A stretch of 8,889 nucleotides of DNA, taken from the NCBI GenBank assembly GCA_018267795.1, contig JAFDXS010000064.1:1-8889 (forward strand). Direction: 5' to 3'. Both the position numbers and the translations under genes were made by a program. Origin of the DNA: Bacteroidota bacterium (GTDB taxonomy: Bacteria > Bacteroidota > Bacteroidia > Chitinophagales > Chitinophagaceae). Below the pieces are notes generated by a model. That model was given only the letters and a program-made list of their open reading frames with translations. It did no database searches and was not told where the DNA came from. Positions within the stretch are counted from its first letter, which is position 1, and every line of letters begins with the position of its first letter. Shown here in pieces: positions 1 to 6,599 of the stretch.

Positions 1-783
1 CCACCTGTTATCAGCCTGGAGAAACAGGTTTAAGTCAGGCACTATAAAGCCGAACTGGTTGTATGAGAAATCATAAGTATTATTCATTGTCCAGTTACCA
101 CGCTGAAAGCCAAAACCAGCTTTAGCATAATAACCTTTATTTCTTGAGTCTAGCACGCGGTTGCCATTACCATCACTATAGTCAGCATGGTTTTCTATGC
201 CGCCACGTATGCGCCACCATGTCTTGTTTTTAGCATAGTTCGAATAGCCCACATCTGTCAGCGTGCCCAGGGTGTTAGAATATAATCGGGTAGTGAAGTC
301 AAGCGTTTTGCCCACCTGGGTAGGGGTCTCTTCTATCACGTTTACCACCCCACCAATTGCGTCTGTGCCGTATAAGATAGAAGCAGGTCCGTTAATCACC
401 TCTACGCGGTCCATACCTATTTGCGAAAGCCCCAGGCCATGTTCATCCTGAAACTGCTGATTGTCAAATCGCAACCCCGACAACAGTACTAATATCCTGT
501 TTCCATACAGCCCGCGTATCACTGGCTTGCTAATAGCATTACCGGTAGTAAGCTCACTTATACCAGGTATCTCTGCCAGCGCATCCGATAAATTGAAAGG
601 GGATTTTACCTCAAGTTGTTTCAGCGGGTAAGACTCTATATGCAGCGATGTAGCCTTGGGGCCTGAATTCTGTATGCCGGTTACTACTACATCTTGTAGT
701 GTATGTATTGTGTCTAGTTGTTGCTGTGCATAGACAGGCATGCTCATACCAAAAGCAGCCACTAGCAATAATGGATTCCTCAT
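1..783 (-). CDS. TonB-dependent outer-membrane receptor, N-terminal 261 residues (partial, runs off left edge)
   Basis: The frame is open from the ATG at 783 to base 1 (261 codons), so the rest of the barrel lies outside the window. An in-frame TAA at 808-810 and no other start codon before 783 fix the start. Residues 1-20 form a signal peptide ending VYAQ. A TonB-box-like DVVVTG follows at 31-36, then a plug domain at about 45-151 with the hallmarks KPVIRGL (86-92), DEHGLGLS (113-120), DRVEVINGP (125-133) and LYGTDAIGGVVNVI (137-150). The first barrel strands follow. No N-terminal carboxypeptidase-like domain is present, so it is not a SusC-type receptor; the DEHGLGLS signature is common in metal or haem/cobalamin-type receptors, but the substrate cannot be read from this part. 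It should import a ligand across the outer membrane using TonB-ExbBD energy. It lies 35 bases behind the upstream gene and is probably the last member of that transcription unit; a weak TAATATTG box could also drive it alone. Confidence 0.93.
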   Translation of the reverse strand, partial: MRNPLLLVAAFGMSMPVYAQQQLDTIHTLQDVVVTGIQNSGPKATSLHIESYPLKQLEVKSPFNLSDALAEIPGISELTTGNAISKPVIRGLYGNRILVLLSGLRFDNQQFQDEHGLGLSQIGMDRVEVINGPASILYGTDAIGGVVNVIEETPTQVGKTLDFTTRLYSNTLGTLTDVGYSNYAKNKTWWRIRGGIENHADYSDGNGNRVLDSRNKGYYAKAGFGFQRGNWTMNNTYDFSYNQFGFIVPDLNLFLQADNRW

Positions 784-818
784 ATAGGGGTGATACGTGC
801 CCCAATATTAATCATTTC

Positions 819-1334
819 TTATTGTACTTCAGAGAAAGACACACGGTTTGCCAGCCAGCTTTCGCTTAGCGGCACCAGCCATTGCTCCATTAGGTCCTTC
901 TTATTAGTCACTATATTATTGAAGAGGTAAGTGTCTTTAGTAACAAAACCTTTATCTATAGCATACTGCACCTGGTTAAAAGGCAGCATTTCAGCCTTAT
1001 CATTTCTCAGGAAGGTAATAGTCATACGATCGAAAAAGTTCACATCATATTGACGTTCCAGGCTTTTTATCACCCGTACAGAGCTGTCTGTGCTGCAGCC
1101 ACTCACTTCCACATCAGTTTCATCAGCCATTATCACCACAAACTGCCTGTAAAGCAATTTTGCCCAGCCCTTTACCGCTGCGCCATGCGCCTGCCAGTGT
1201 GCATAAAACTGATGCAATTGTTCATTTATCTCTATTTCTTCTTTCTCTACAAAGGGTCTGCTGCTCTGGTACACCCATACACGCGCATTATCAGGGAAAT
1301 CAGCTGGTATCAGCTTCGTCAACTCATTTTGCAT
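819..1334 (-). CDS. Conserved Bacteroidota protein of unknown function (often mislabelled 'ABC transporter ATPase')
   Basis: A soluble 171-residue protein with no signal peptide or membrane segment. I recognise the family by its RVWVYQSSRPF start (18-28), the SGCSTDSSVR block (78-87) with Cys80, and the C-terminal FNNIV...KKDLMEQW..P....SWL segment (about 138-161). Members are often called 'ABC transporter ATPase', but there is no Walker A (GxxxxGKS/T), no LSGGQ signature and no Walker B here, so that name is not supported. The true function is unknown. The gene lies 14 bases after the membrane protein gene and 35 bases before the TonB receptor, inside a same-strand run. The ATG at 1334 sits within a short palindrome (1328-1342), and a perfect TAACTTTG box ends only four bases before it, so a near-leaderless internal promoter is possible. 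Confidence 0.85.
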   Translation of the reverse strand: MQNELTKLIPADFPDNARVWVYQSSRPFVEKEEIEINEQLHQFYAHWQAHGAAVKGWAKLLYRQFVVIMADETDVEVSGCSTDSSVRVIKSLERQYDVNFFDRMTITFLRNDKAEMLPFNQVQYAIDKGFVTKDTYLFNNIVTNKKDLMEQWLVPLSESWLANRVSFSEVQ

Positions 1335-1346
1335 ATTGCAAAGTTA
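1328..1346 (-). promoter_or_regulatory. Palindrome over a start codon, overlapping a TAACTTTG -7 box
   Basis: On the minus strand TAACTTTG (1346-1339) matches the Bacteroidota -7 consensus TAnnTTTG, with a TTTC 18 bases further upstream as a weak -33 element. Its TTTG is part of a perfect 6-3-6 inverted repeat, TTTGCA/ATA/TGCAAA (1342-1328), and this repeat contains the ATG of the 171-residue gene. It could be an operator, or a small hairpin over the start codon. The motif may equally be chance, because the gene is already in a tight same-strand series. Confidence 0.3.
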
Positions 1347-1348
1347 CA

Positions 1349-1984
1349 TTAGAATCTATTATCGGAAACTATAGCTGTATTGGTATTATCCGGTACATGC
1401 GTCAGTAGCCATGTACGCAACAACTTTGCCATTTGTTTATAATTTCTTGAAGTGTAGATACCCAGGCCCAATTTTCCGCCGGTGATGTGACTGTTTATTA
1501 ATATGCGCTTATCATCTGCAATAAAAATCATTACCTCTCTTTCTTCATTTTTCGTAGCACTTATATTCCTGCTTATTATCTGAAACACCTCAGGTGCTTC
1601 TGGATGCCGGTAAACAACCAAATGTTGGGATTGAAGAAACTTCTGTATCAACAGCTGATTTTCTCCCATGTAAAAAACAGTTGAAATCGCTTCAAACTTC
1701 AAAGTGCGGTAGTATGCTGCCAGGGAAATTACAAGAGGGGTCAAAATCAATATAACTACAAAGCTTGTTGTACCCAGGAACGAATGTTTATTAGCGGCTC
1801 TCGTCATTATCCAACCAAACCATGCAAATCTGGCAATAAATGCCAGGAACATGCCGAACATTAGGGAAGGCACCAATGTCTTCTTATTAAACGGATATCG
1901 CAAATGCTTCTTTATAAAAGCAAGATCTTTTATAATAGAATTCTCCCATTGTGCATCTCCGTTTCCTGTAGGTAGGGCTCTCAT
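1349..1984 (-). CDS. Two-helix inner-membrane protein of unknown function
   Basis: A 211-residue protein I cannot assign to a named family. A basic N-terminal stretch (about 18-37) is followed by two hydrophobic segments at about 38-60 and 73-91, joined by a short polar loop (TRAANKHS). The last 120 residues are soluble and rich in alternating hydrophobic residues (STVFYMGENQLLI, VMIFIADDKRILIN), suggesting a beta-rich cytoplasmic domain resembling the PH/YcxB-like domains carried by many small membrane proteins; that is a guess from appearance. The ATG at 1984 lies 9 bases after the stop of the HdrB-like gene, so the two are almost certainly cotranscribed and perhaps translationally linked. 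There are no cofactor-binding cysteines, so it is unlikely to be an electron-transfer subunit itself. Confidence 0.8.
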   Translation of the reverse strand: MRALPTGNGDAQWENSIIKDLAFIKKHLRYPFNKKTLVPSLMFGMFLAFIARFAWFGWIMTRAANKHSFLGTTSFVVILILTPLVISLAAYYRTLKFEAISTVFYMGENQLLIQKFLQSQHLVVYRHPEAPEVFQIISRNISATKNEEREVMIFIADDKRILINSHITGGKLGLGIYTSRNYKQMAKLLRTWLLTHVPDNTNTAIVSDNRF

Positions 1985-1993
1985 AGTATATCG

Positions 1994-2782
1994 TTATTCA
2001 GCCAGCGACTGTGCCACCATTTCTGCTATATCCATCACCTTTACATTATCTTCCTGCTCTTTATTCTTCACACCATCCGTCAGCATAGTGGTACAGAAGG
2101 GGCAGTTAGCGGCTATAATGTTTGCTCCTGTTTCCAGCGCCTGTTCTGCACGCTCAAAGTTCACACGTGTAGTGCCCTTTTCTTCTTCTTTAAACATCTG
2201 TGCACCGCCCGCACCACAGCACATACCATTCGTACGGCAGCGTTTCATTTCCACAAGTTCTACGTCCATCGCTTCCAGCACCTCGCGTGGGGCGTCATAT
2301 ATATTATTACCACGGCCCAGGTAGCAGCTATCATGATAAGTTATTTTCTTACCCTTAAAAGCGCCGCCATCTTTCAGTCGCACACGTCCCTCATTTATCA
2401 GTTGCTGTAGGAATGTAGTATGGTGTATCACCTCATAGTTTCCACCCAGCGCAGGGTATTCGTTCTTCAGTATATTAAAGCAGTGCGGGCAAGCAGTCAC
2501 TATCTTCTTCACACCATACCCGTTTAGCGTATGTATATTATTATACGCCATCATCTGGAAGAGGAATTCATTACCGCTCCTGCGTGCCGGGTCTCCCGTA
2601 CAGGCTTCTTCCTTGCCCAGTATTGCAAACTTCACACCCACCTTATTCAGTATCTGTGCAAAAGCCCTTGTTATCCTTTGTGCTCTTTGGTCAAAGCTGC
2701 CCGCGCATCCCACCCAGAAGAGCACTTCAGGTGTTTCGCCGCTTGCTGCATACTCCGCCATCGATCTTACTGCTACTGACAT
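1994..2782 (-). CDS. HdrB-like Fe-S protein with two CCG (cysteine-rich) domains
   Basis: A 262-residue soluble protein with two CCG domains (the heterodisulfide reductase subunit B/GlpC/LldE family). Domain 1 has Cys26 (VGCAGSFD), Cys61 (EEACTGDPARRSGNE) and Cys98/Cys101 (ACPHC). Domain 2 has Cys153 (DSCYLGR), Cys188-Cys189 (MCCGAGG) and Cys227/Cys230 (NCPFC). Only domain 2 keeps the full C...CC...CxxC set; domain 1 has a single Cys in place of the CC pair. In this family the complete set binds a noncubane or catalytic [4Fe-4S] centre used for disulfide or quinone-linked redox chemistry. There is no membrane segment; it probably docks on the membrane subunit encoded 36 bases upstream. The ATG at 2782 gives the usual short lead before EVLFWVGCAGS. 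The physiological donor and acceptor are not evident from the sequence. Confidence 0.93.
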   Translation of the reverse strand: MSVAVRSMAEYAASGETPEVLFWVGCAGSFDQRAQRITRAFAQILNKVGVKFAILGKEEACTGDPARRSGNEFLFQMMAYNNIHTLNGYGVKKIVTACPHCFNILKNEYPALGGNYEVIHHTTFLQQLINEGRVRLKDGGAFKGKKITYHDSCYLGRGNNIYDAPREVLEAMDVELVEMKRCRTNGMCCGAGGAQMFKEEEKGTTRVNFERAEQALETGANIIAANCPFCTTMLTDGVKNKEQEDNVKVMDIAEMVAQSLAE

Positions 2783-2818
2783 ATCATCAAATTCTGTTAG
2801 TAAAAATTAATTGTTTTA

Positions 2819-4132
2819 TTAAGCGTTCACCCATGCATCCCTGTCGTCCGGGCTAAACTTCCACGGCGCCATATTGTTCTCTATATTGCTGCTCATCAGG
2901 TTCCATTCCTGCGGTGCATTACTTTCCTCCATTATCAGGTAGCGGCGCAGCTGCATTATTATATCCAGCGGATTTATTGACACAGGACATGCCTCCACAC
3001 AAGCCTGGCAGCTCGTGCAGGCACGCAGCTCTTCCACGCTTATATAGTCATGCACCAGGCTTTTGCTATCATCCTGCCAGGTACCGTTTTTATCTATATT
3101 CTTGCCCACAGCTTCCATACGGTCGCGCGTATCCATCATTATCTTTCGTGGCGATAGTAGTTTACCCGTCATATTAGCCGGGCAGCTGGCCGTACAGCGT
3201 CCGCACTCGGTACAGCTATATGCGTCCAATAGATTTTTCCAGCTCAGGTCCTGCACATCTTTAGCGCCAAAGCGTTTATGTTCCTGCGCTGCATCGGCAG
3301 CAGGTGCCTTGTCAGGTTCCATCATATACAGCACCTCGTTCTGTATCTCTGGCATGTTCTTCATCTCGCCCTGCGGTATCAGTCTGCCGTAGTACGCATT
3401 CGGGAAAGCCAGCAATATATGCAGGTGCTTAGAGTAGGGTAGATAGTTAAGAAAAGCAAACACACCCAGTATATGCAGCCACCAGCAGCTGCGCTCTATA
3501 GCCACCAGCGTACCGCTCGATAGTCCCGAGAATATAGGCGTAAAATGACTCGTTATCCAAAAAGCATTCGTTACCGTATAGTGCTCCACATTCCTGCTCT
3601 GCAGCACCAGGTCGCAGCTGTTCATAGTCAGGAATAGTGTCATCAATATCACCTCGGTTATCAATATCAGGTTAGCATCCGTCTTCGGCCATCCATTCAG
3701 CTCACCCATCCACAGCCTGCGCACATGCAGCACATTCCTCCGTATCAGGAACACAAGACAAGCTACCAGTACCAGCACCGCCAGCACCTCGAAGAAACCA
3801 ATAAGAAATGGGTAGAGCATACCCAGCATAGGAGCAAATAATCGGTGCTTGCCCAGTATCCCATCCAGGAATATCTCCAGTATCTCTATGTTTATTATTA
3901 TGAAGCCCGCATATACCGCCAGGTGCAGAAAAGCCGGTATCGGCTTCTTAAACATTTTTTTCTGTCCCAGTGCCAGCAGCACCATATTGCGCCAGCGTTG
4001 CGGTTTGTTATCGCTTATATCTTCGTCCCGGCCCAGGTTTATATTACGGCGTATTCTCACTACACTTTTCGAGAATATGTATATAGCTACGCCCGCACAT
4101 ATTAAAAAAAGTATTTGCTGAATCAGGTGCAT
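2819..4132 (-). CDS. Membrane cytochrome b-like/2x[4Fe-4S] ferredoxin subunit (HdrC/NarI-like Fe-S oxidoreductase)
   Basis: A protein of 437 residues from the ATG at 4132; a GTG two codons upstream (4138) is also possible, and the numbering below counts from that GTG. The N-terminal half is membrane-embedded, with hydrophobic segments near 4-25, 68-92, 104-132, 157-172 and 218-247. Histidines at 72, 198, 222, 238 and 240 lie in or beside helices and are candidate haem b ligands, as in the NarI-like domain. The C-terminal half carries two ferredoxin motifs, CTECGRCTASCP (Cys309/312/315/319) and CTSCQACVEACP (Cys374/377/380/384), enough for two [4Fe-4S] clusters. It lacks a CCG domain; the next gene supplies that as a separate protein. 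Together they resemble a split form of the ETF:membrane-oxidoreductase/HdrDE layout, passing electrons between a soluble donor and the quinone pool. It is the first gene of the minus-strand run. Confidence 0.92.
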   Translation of the reverse strand: MHLIQQILFLICAGVAIYIFSKSVVRIRRNINLGRDEDISDNKPQRWRNMVLLALGQKKMFKKPIPAFLHLAVYAGFIIINIEILEIFLDGILGKHRLFAPMLGMLYPFLIGFFEVLAVLVLVACLVFLIRRNVLHVRRLWMGELNGWPKTDANLILITEVILMTLFLTMNSCDLVLQSRNVEHYTVTNAFWITSHFTPIFSGLSSGTLVAIERSCWWLHILGVFAFLNYLPYSKHLHILLAFPNAYYGRLIPQGEMKNMPEIQNEVLYMMEPDKAPAADAAQEHKRFGAKDVQDLSWKNLLDAYSCTECGRCTASCPANMTGKLLSPRKIMMDTRDRMEAVGKNIDKNGTWQDDSKSLVHDYISVEELRACTSCQACVEACPVSINPLDIIMQLRRYLIMEESNAPQEWNLMSSNIENNMAPWKFSPDDRDAWVNA

Positions 4133-4194
4133 GTACACTGTATTTGGCCTCGAAAATAATGGCTTTTACACTAAAAACATAGTTTGTTATTTTA

Positions 4195-4226
4195 TTGGGT
4201 CTTTAACATAAAATTGTTTAGGTTTG
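4195..4226 (+). promoter_or_regulatory. Bacteroidota sigma-ABfr-type promoter for the secreted protein gene
   Basis: TTG at 4195-4197 (-33 element) is followed after 21 bases by TAGGTTTG at 4219-4226, a perfect match to the TAnnTTTG -7 consensus. Transcription would start near 4233, about 17 bases before the ATG at 4250. This excludes the upstream TTG codon at 4184 as a start and agrees with the signal peptide beginning at 4250. Confidence 0.6.
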
Positions 4227-4249
4227 ATGCAAACGAAAAGACCGCCAAA

Positions 4250-5170
4250 ATGTTGAGGAAGACGATATTAGTTATAGCCGGCTTCATATTATTTTTTTCA
4301 GGAAAATCCCTTGCCCAGGACAATTCATTAGGTACCATCTCCGACGAAGGCCGTGCCATTCTGCGTGCCATGGAAGACTCCCTCATTGTTACTGCCGATT
4401 CTATGTACACTGCCTACATACCCGATACACGCCCTGCCTACTGCGAGCGCTTTGTAAAGCAGCTTATCAAGGCCCTCAAAGTTCCCAATTCATACAAGTA
4501 CCCTTTCGATACCCTTAGCAAAAAGATAAATATCATTTACCCTGACGATAACAGCTACCGCATCTTCAACTGGAATATACAGCCCACACCCGTTACCAAC
4601 CGCTACTACGGCGCTATACAGATGCCCACCGAGCAGTTGAAGCTCTACCCAATGATCGACTATTCCGAAGACCTCGGTAAGAATGCTGCCGATAGCCCCC
4701 TTGCCAAAACCAAATGGTACGGCGCACTATACTACCGCATCATTACACATGAGGTGGACGGCAAAAAGATATATACACTCTTTGGCCTCAACGGTGCCAG
4801 CCCCATAAGCAACAAAAAAGTGCTCGAGCCGCTGGAGTTCACAGACAATGGCCCCGTATTCGGCGCCCAGATATTCAATGTCAATTCAGAGACGGCTCCC
4901 GGCAATCGCATCTATCGTTTTATTATAGAATATAAAAAGGAAGTGCAGGCATCTATGAATTGGGACGACGAACTGAAAGTAATCTACTTCGATAAGCTTC
5001 AGTCCCAGGTCAATGACCCTAACCGCAAGTACACCTACGTGCCCAGCGGCCAGTATGATGGTTTTAAATGGCAGGACGAGCAATGGAAATACGTTACAGA
5101 CCTTATACCTGTGCAGTCACTAAAGGATGGCGAAGCCCCATCAGGCGAAAAACCATTTAATGCCAAATAA
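4250..5170 (+). CDS. Secreted Bacteroidota protein of unknown function
   Basis: From the ATG at 4250 this is a 306-residue exported protein. MLRK then a hydrophobic stretch ending GKSLAQ (1-23) is a clear signal peptide with likely cleavage near residue 23 and no lipobox Cys, so a soluble periplasmic or exported product is expected. The frame stays open upstream to a TTG at 4184, but that would bury the signal peptide and lies ahead of the promoter. Recognisable blocks of a widespread but unnamed Bacteroidota family are INIIYPDDNSYRIFNWNI (93-110), RYYGAIQM (118-125), WYGALYYRI (156-164), YTLFGLNG (175-182), FIIEYKK (224-230) and YVPSGQYDGF (263-272). Only one Cys (65) is present and no catalytic motif is apparent. 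It is divergent from the Fe-S operon across a spacer of about 117 bases and ends 77 bases before tRNA-Arg. I know of no established function. Confidence 0.88.
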   Translation: MLRKTILVIAGFILFFSGKSLAQDNSLGTISDEGRAILRAMEDSLIVTADSMYTAYIPDTRPAYCERFVKQLIKALKVPNSYKYPFDTLSKKINIIYPDDNSYRIFNWNIQPTPVTNRYYGAIQMPTEQLKLYPMIDYSEDLGKNAADSPLAKTKWYGALYYRIITHEVDGKKIYTLFGLNGASPISNKKVLEPLEFTDNGPVFGAQIFNVNSETAPGNRIYRFIIEYKKEVQASMNWDDELKVIYFDKLQSQVNDPNRKYTYVPSGQYDGFKWQDEQWKYVTDLIPVQSLKDGEAPSGEKPFNAK

Positions 5171-5196
5171 TCCTTAGATTTTTAACTCATTTTTTA

Positions 5197-5204
5197 TAGC
5201 TTTG
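5197..5204 (+). promoter_or_regulatory. -7 element of the tRNA-Arg promoter
   Basis: TAGCTTTG is a perfect TAnnTTTG match, placing the transcription start near 5211 and giving a leader of roughly 37 bases before the tRNA. The -33 element is poor (TTAG at 5174-5177, spacer 19). The box lies just beyond the stop codon of the secreted protein gene, and no terminator hairpin separates the two, so some read-through from upstream is possible. Confidence 0.45.
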
Positions 5205-5247
5205 CAGCGCAATAGCCATCACAGGCATTGCATACTCCAACTAGACT

Positions 5248-5321
<74 letters not shown>

Positions 5322-5330
5322 CAGAATATA

Positions 5331-5360
5331 AAAGCCGCTAAAGTAGCGGCTTTGTTTTTT
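5331..5360 (+). terminator. Rho-independent terminator after tRNA-Arg
   Basis: AAAGCCGCTA and TAGCGGCTTT form a perfect 10-bp stem with an AAG loop (5331-5353), followed by GTTTTTT (5354-5360). It ends the tRNA transcript. A degenerate copy of the same structure, preceded by a copy of the tRNA 3' end, recurs at 7332-7361. Confidence 0.92.
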
Positions 5361-5404
5361 CTGCAGTTTCTTCTATTGTCTAAATATATTGACTTTCGGT
5401 GTAG

Positions 5405-5420
5405 TTTGGTTCGAGTCCTA
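5405..5420 (+). other. tRNA T-arm-like fragment downstream of tRNA-Arg
   Basis: TTGGTTCGAGTCC (5406-5418) matches 12 of 13 bases of the T arm of the adjacent tRNA-Arg (TTGGTTCGAATCC, 5298-5310), but no other part of a tRNA can be folded around it. It could be a relic of an earlier insertion at the tRNA 3' end or of a lost tandem tRNA. It lies in the otherwise featureless spacer between the terminator and the next gene. Confidence 0.4.
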
Positions 5421-5492
5421 AAGGTTTGGTAGTTGGTATTCCCTTGCTATGCTGTTTCCCTTTTTCGTAATTTTATGGGAATAATAATATCC

Positions 5493-6392
5493 ATGAATAA
5501 CGATAGAGGAAATACAGAATTAACGGTTAACGTTCCCAAAAATGCAAACTATGAAACCTTCAAGGCAATTATACACCAACGAACAAACTCCAAAACAGAA
5601 GAAGAACTGCAAGAATTATACGCACAATTTAAAGAACTAAATGAAAAGGAAGAAAAGGAGAGAAAAGAGCTTATTGCTATTATCGGTGATTTATATGATA
5701 AATATAACGGGAAAACAGACTATGAAAGTCAAAAAAAAATGAGGGAAATTAATGACGTTGCTTGCTATCTATTAGACACAGGTAAAGAGTCGCGTATTGT
5801 AGCAGAAGGAGAGAGCCCGGACTTTATTGTTGAAATTGAGGGTGAAAGTATTGGTTTGGAACATACGGTGTATATCAATGATGAAGTGGTAGCAAAAATC
5901 TCAACAATCCAATTTGTTTTTTCTGCAATTGAAAAAGAAATATTGGAGAAAAACCCTGAAGCGAAGTTGTTGTTTAATGTTGGTATTGATTTGGAGCACT
6001 TGCCAAACAAGAATTATCTGAGAACTACTTGCTATGAATATTTCACGTCTTTAGTCAATAACACAGAGATCGACAGACCGGTGTTCATTAAAAGTTTAAT
6101 AGTCTCGCCACATGAAACTTTTCAAATAAAATATAATGAAGATTGTAGGCCTACGCCGATTGATATCGACCATTTTGAGAAAAAACTAGATGCAAAGAAC
6201 TCAAAGATTGAAAACTATAAGGCGAAAAGCGGATTGAATAAGATTAATTTACTGATGATTATAGATGGAATAGGATGCAAATCCAACTTCTATATTGATT
6301 TGGCCAAGATGCCAAAGAAGGAGCGCGCTTTTTCTGAAATCATAATATATAACCGTTTCGAGAAAACTATATTAGTAGGGAAGATTTCTTAA
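5493..6392 (+). CDS. Candidate PD-(D/E)XK nuclease-like protein (unknown family)
   Basis: A soluble 299-residue protein from the ATG at 5493. An ATG at 5475 and a TTG at 5433 are in frame upstream, but an A+T-rich leader and a weak promoter (TTG 5444-5446, 21 bases, TAATTTTA 5468-5475) favour 5493. Residues about 33-70 are a charged helix, probably a coiled coil (EEELQELYAQFKELNEKEEKE). The best functional clue is SPDF (108-111) followed by GLEHT (121-125): Asp110 and Glu123-x-Thr125 fit the D...ExK/ExT core of the PD-(D/E)XK nuclease fold. A Lys/Tyr-rich helix (KNSKIENYKAK, 235-245) and a hydrophobic strand (INLLMIIDGIG) follow, as in many such proteins. The usual catalytic Lys is replaced by Thr, so activity is uncertain. 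Codon use is distinctly richer in AAA, GAA, AAT and ATA than in the Fe-S genes, suggesting transfer. Its place just after a tRNA supports an accessory, perhaps defence-related, role; that is inference. Confidence 0.85.
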   Translation: MNNDRGNTELTVNVPKNANYETFKAIIHQRTNSKTEEELQELYAQFKELNEKEEKERKELIAIIGDLYDKYNGKTDYESQKKMREINDVACYLLDTGKESRIVAEGESPDFIVEIEGESIGLEHTVYINDEVVAKISTIQFVFSAIEKEILEKNPEAKLLFNVGIDLEHLPNKNYLRTTCYEYFTSLVNNTEIDRPVFIKSLIVSPHETFQIKYNEDCRPTPIDIDHFEKKLDAKNSKIENYKAKSGLNKINLLMIIDGIGCKSNFYIDLAKMPKKERAFSEIIIYNRFEKTILVGKIS

Positions 6393-6599
6393 ATCCTATA
6401 GCCTCTATGGGTACAAAGTAATCAGACATTTATAAGGATAATTTAACTAAATCCCTGTTTAGTTCTCGTTTGCAATGAGGATTCCAAGGTTCGGCGTTTG
6501 CAACGCCACACATAACATGAGCAACGCGCTAATGCCTTATCCCTTTCATGTTTACAACACAGATTTCAGGTAATGTGTACTATTACATTTGTATAATAA
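6393..6599. other. Intergenic region between convergent genes
   Basis: This 207-base gap holds a small hairpin right after the nuclease-like stop codon: CCTATAG/CTATGGG, 6395-6411, 7 bp with one T-G pair and a CCT loop. It has no T-tract, so it is not a convincing terminator. The REP-like repeat at 6460-6524 follows. The remaining 75 bases before the end of the minus-strand membrane protein gene are A+T-rich with no gene seen. Confidence 0.6.
6460..6524 (+). repeat. REP-like double-hairpin repeat, copy 1
   Basis: This 65-bp unit is repeated in the same orientation at 8422-8486 with three differences (62/65 identical). It contains two hairpins with the same TGC loop: TCTCGTT/AATGAGG (6464-6480) and GGCGTT/AACGCC (6493-6507), joined by ATTCCAAGGTTC. 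Relative to copy 2, both changes in the first stem are C-to-T and turn G-C pairs into G-T wobbles, so the fold is kept on the plus strand. Structure and intergenic position resemble REP elements moved by TnpA-REP (RAYT) transposases; no such gene is in the window. Similarity may extend about ten bases further left. Confidence 0.85.

Noticed and set aside
787..803. GGGG...CCCC inverted repeat before the TonB receptor
   Set aside because: Only four base pairs and no further symmetry; not enough to call an operator.
611..805. Minus-strand reading frame of 64 codons starting at a TTG
   Set aside because: It is out of frame with the TonB receptor, which has a clear signal peptide and plug domain through the same bases.
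1851..2324. Plus-strand frame of 157 codons
   Set aside because: It is antisense to the membrane protein and the HdrB-like gene, is rich in Ser/Phe as expected of an antisense frame, and has no recognisable motif.
4184..4249. N-terminal extension of the secreted protein from a TTG
   Set aside because: It lies across the promoter and would place 22 residues ahead of a normal signal peptide.
6584..6591. TACATTTG, a perfect -7 match on the plus strand
   Set aside because: No -33 element and no plus-strand gene follows; in A+T-rich DNA such matches arise by chance.
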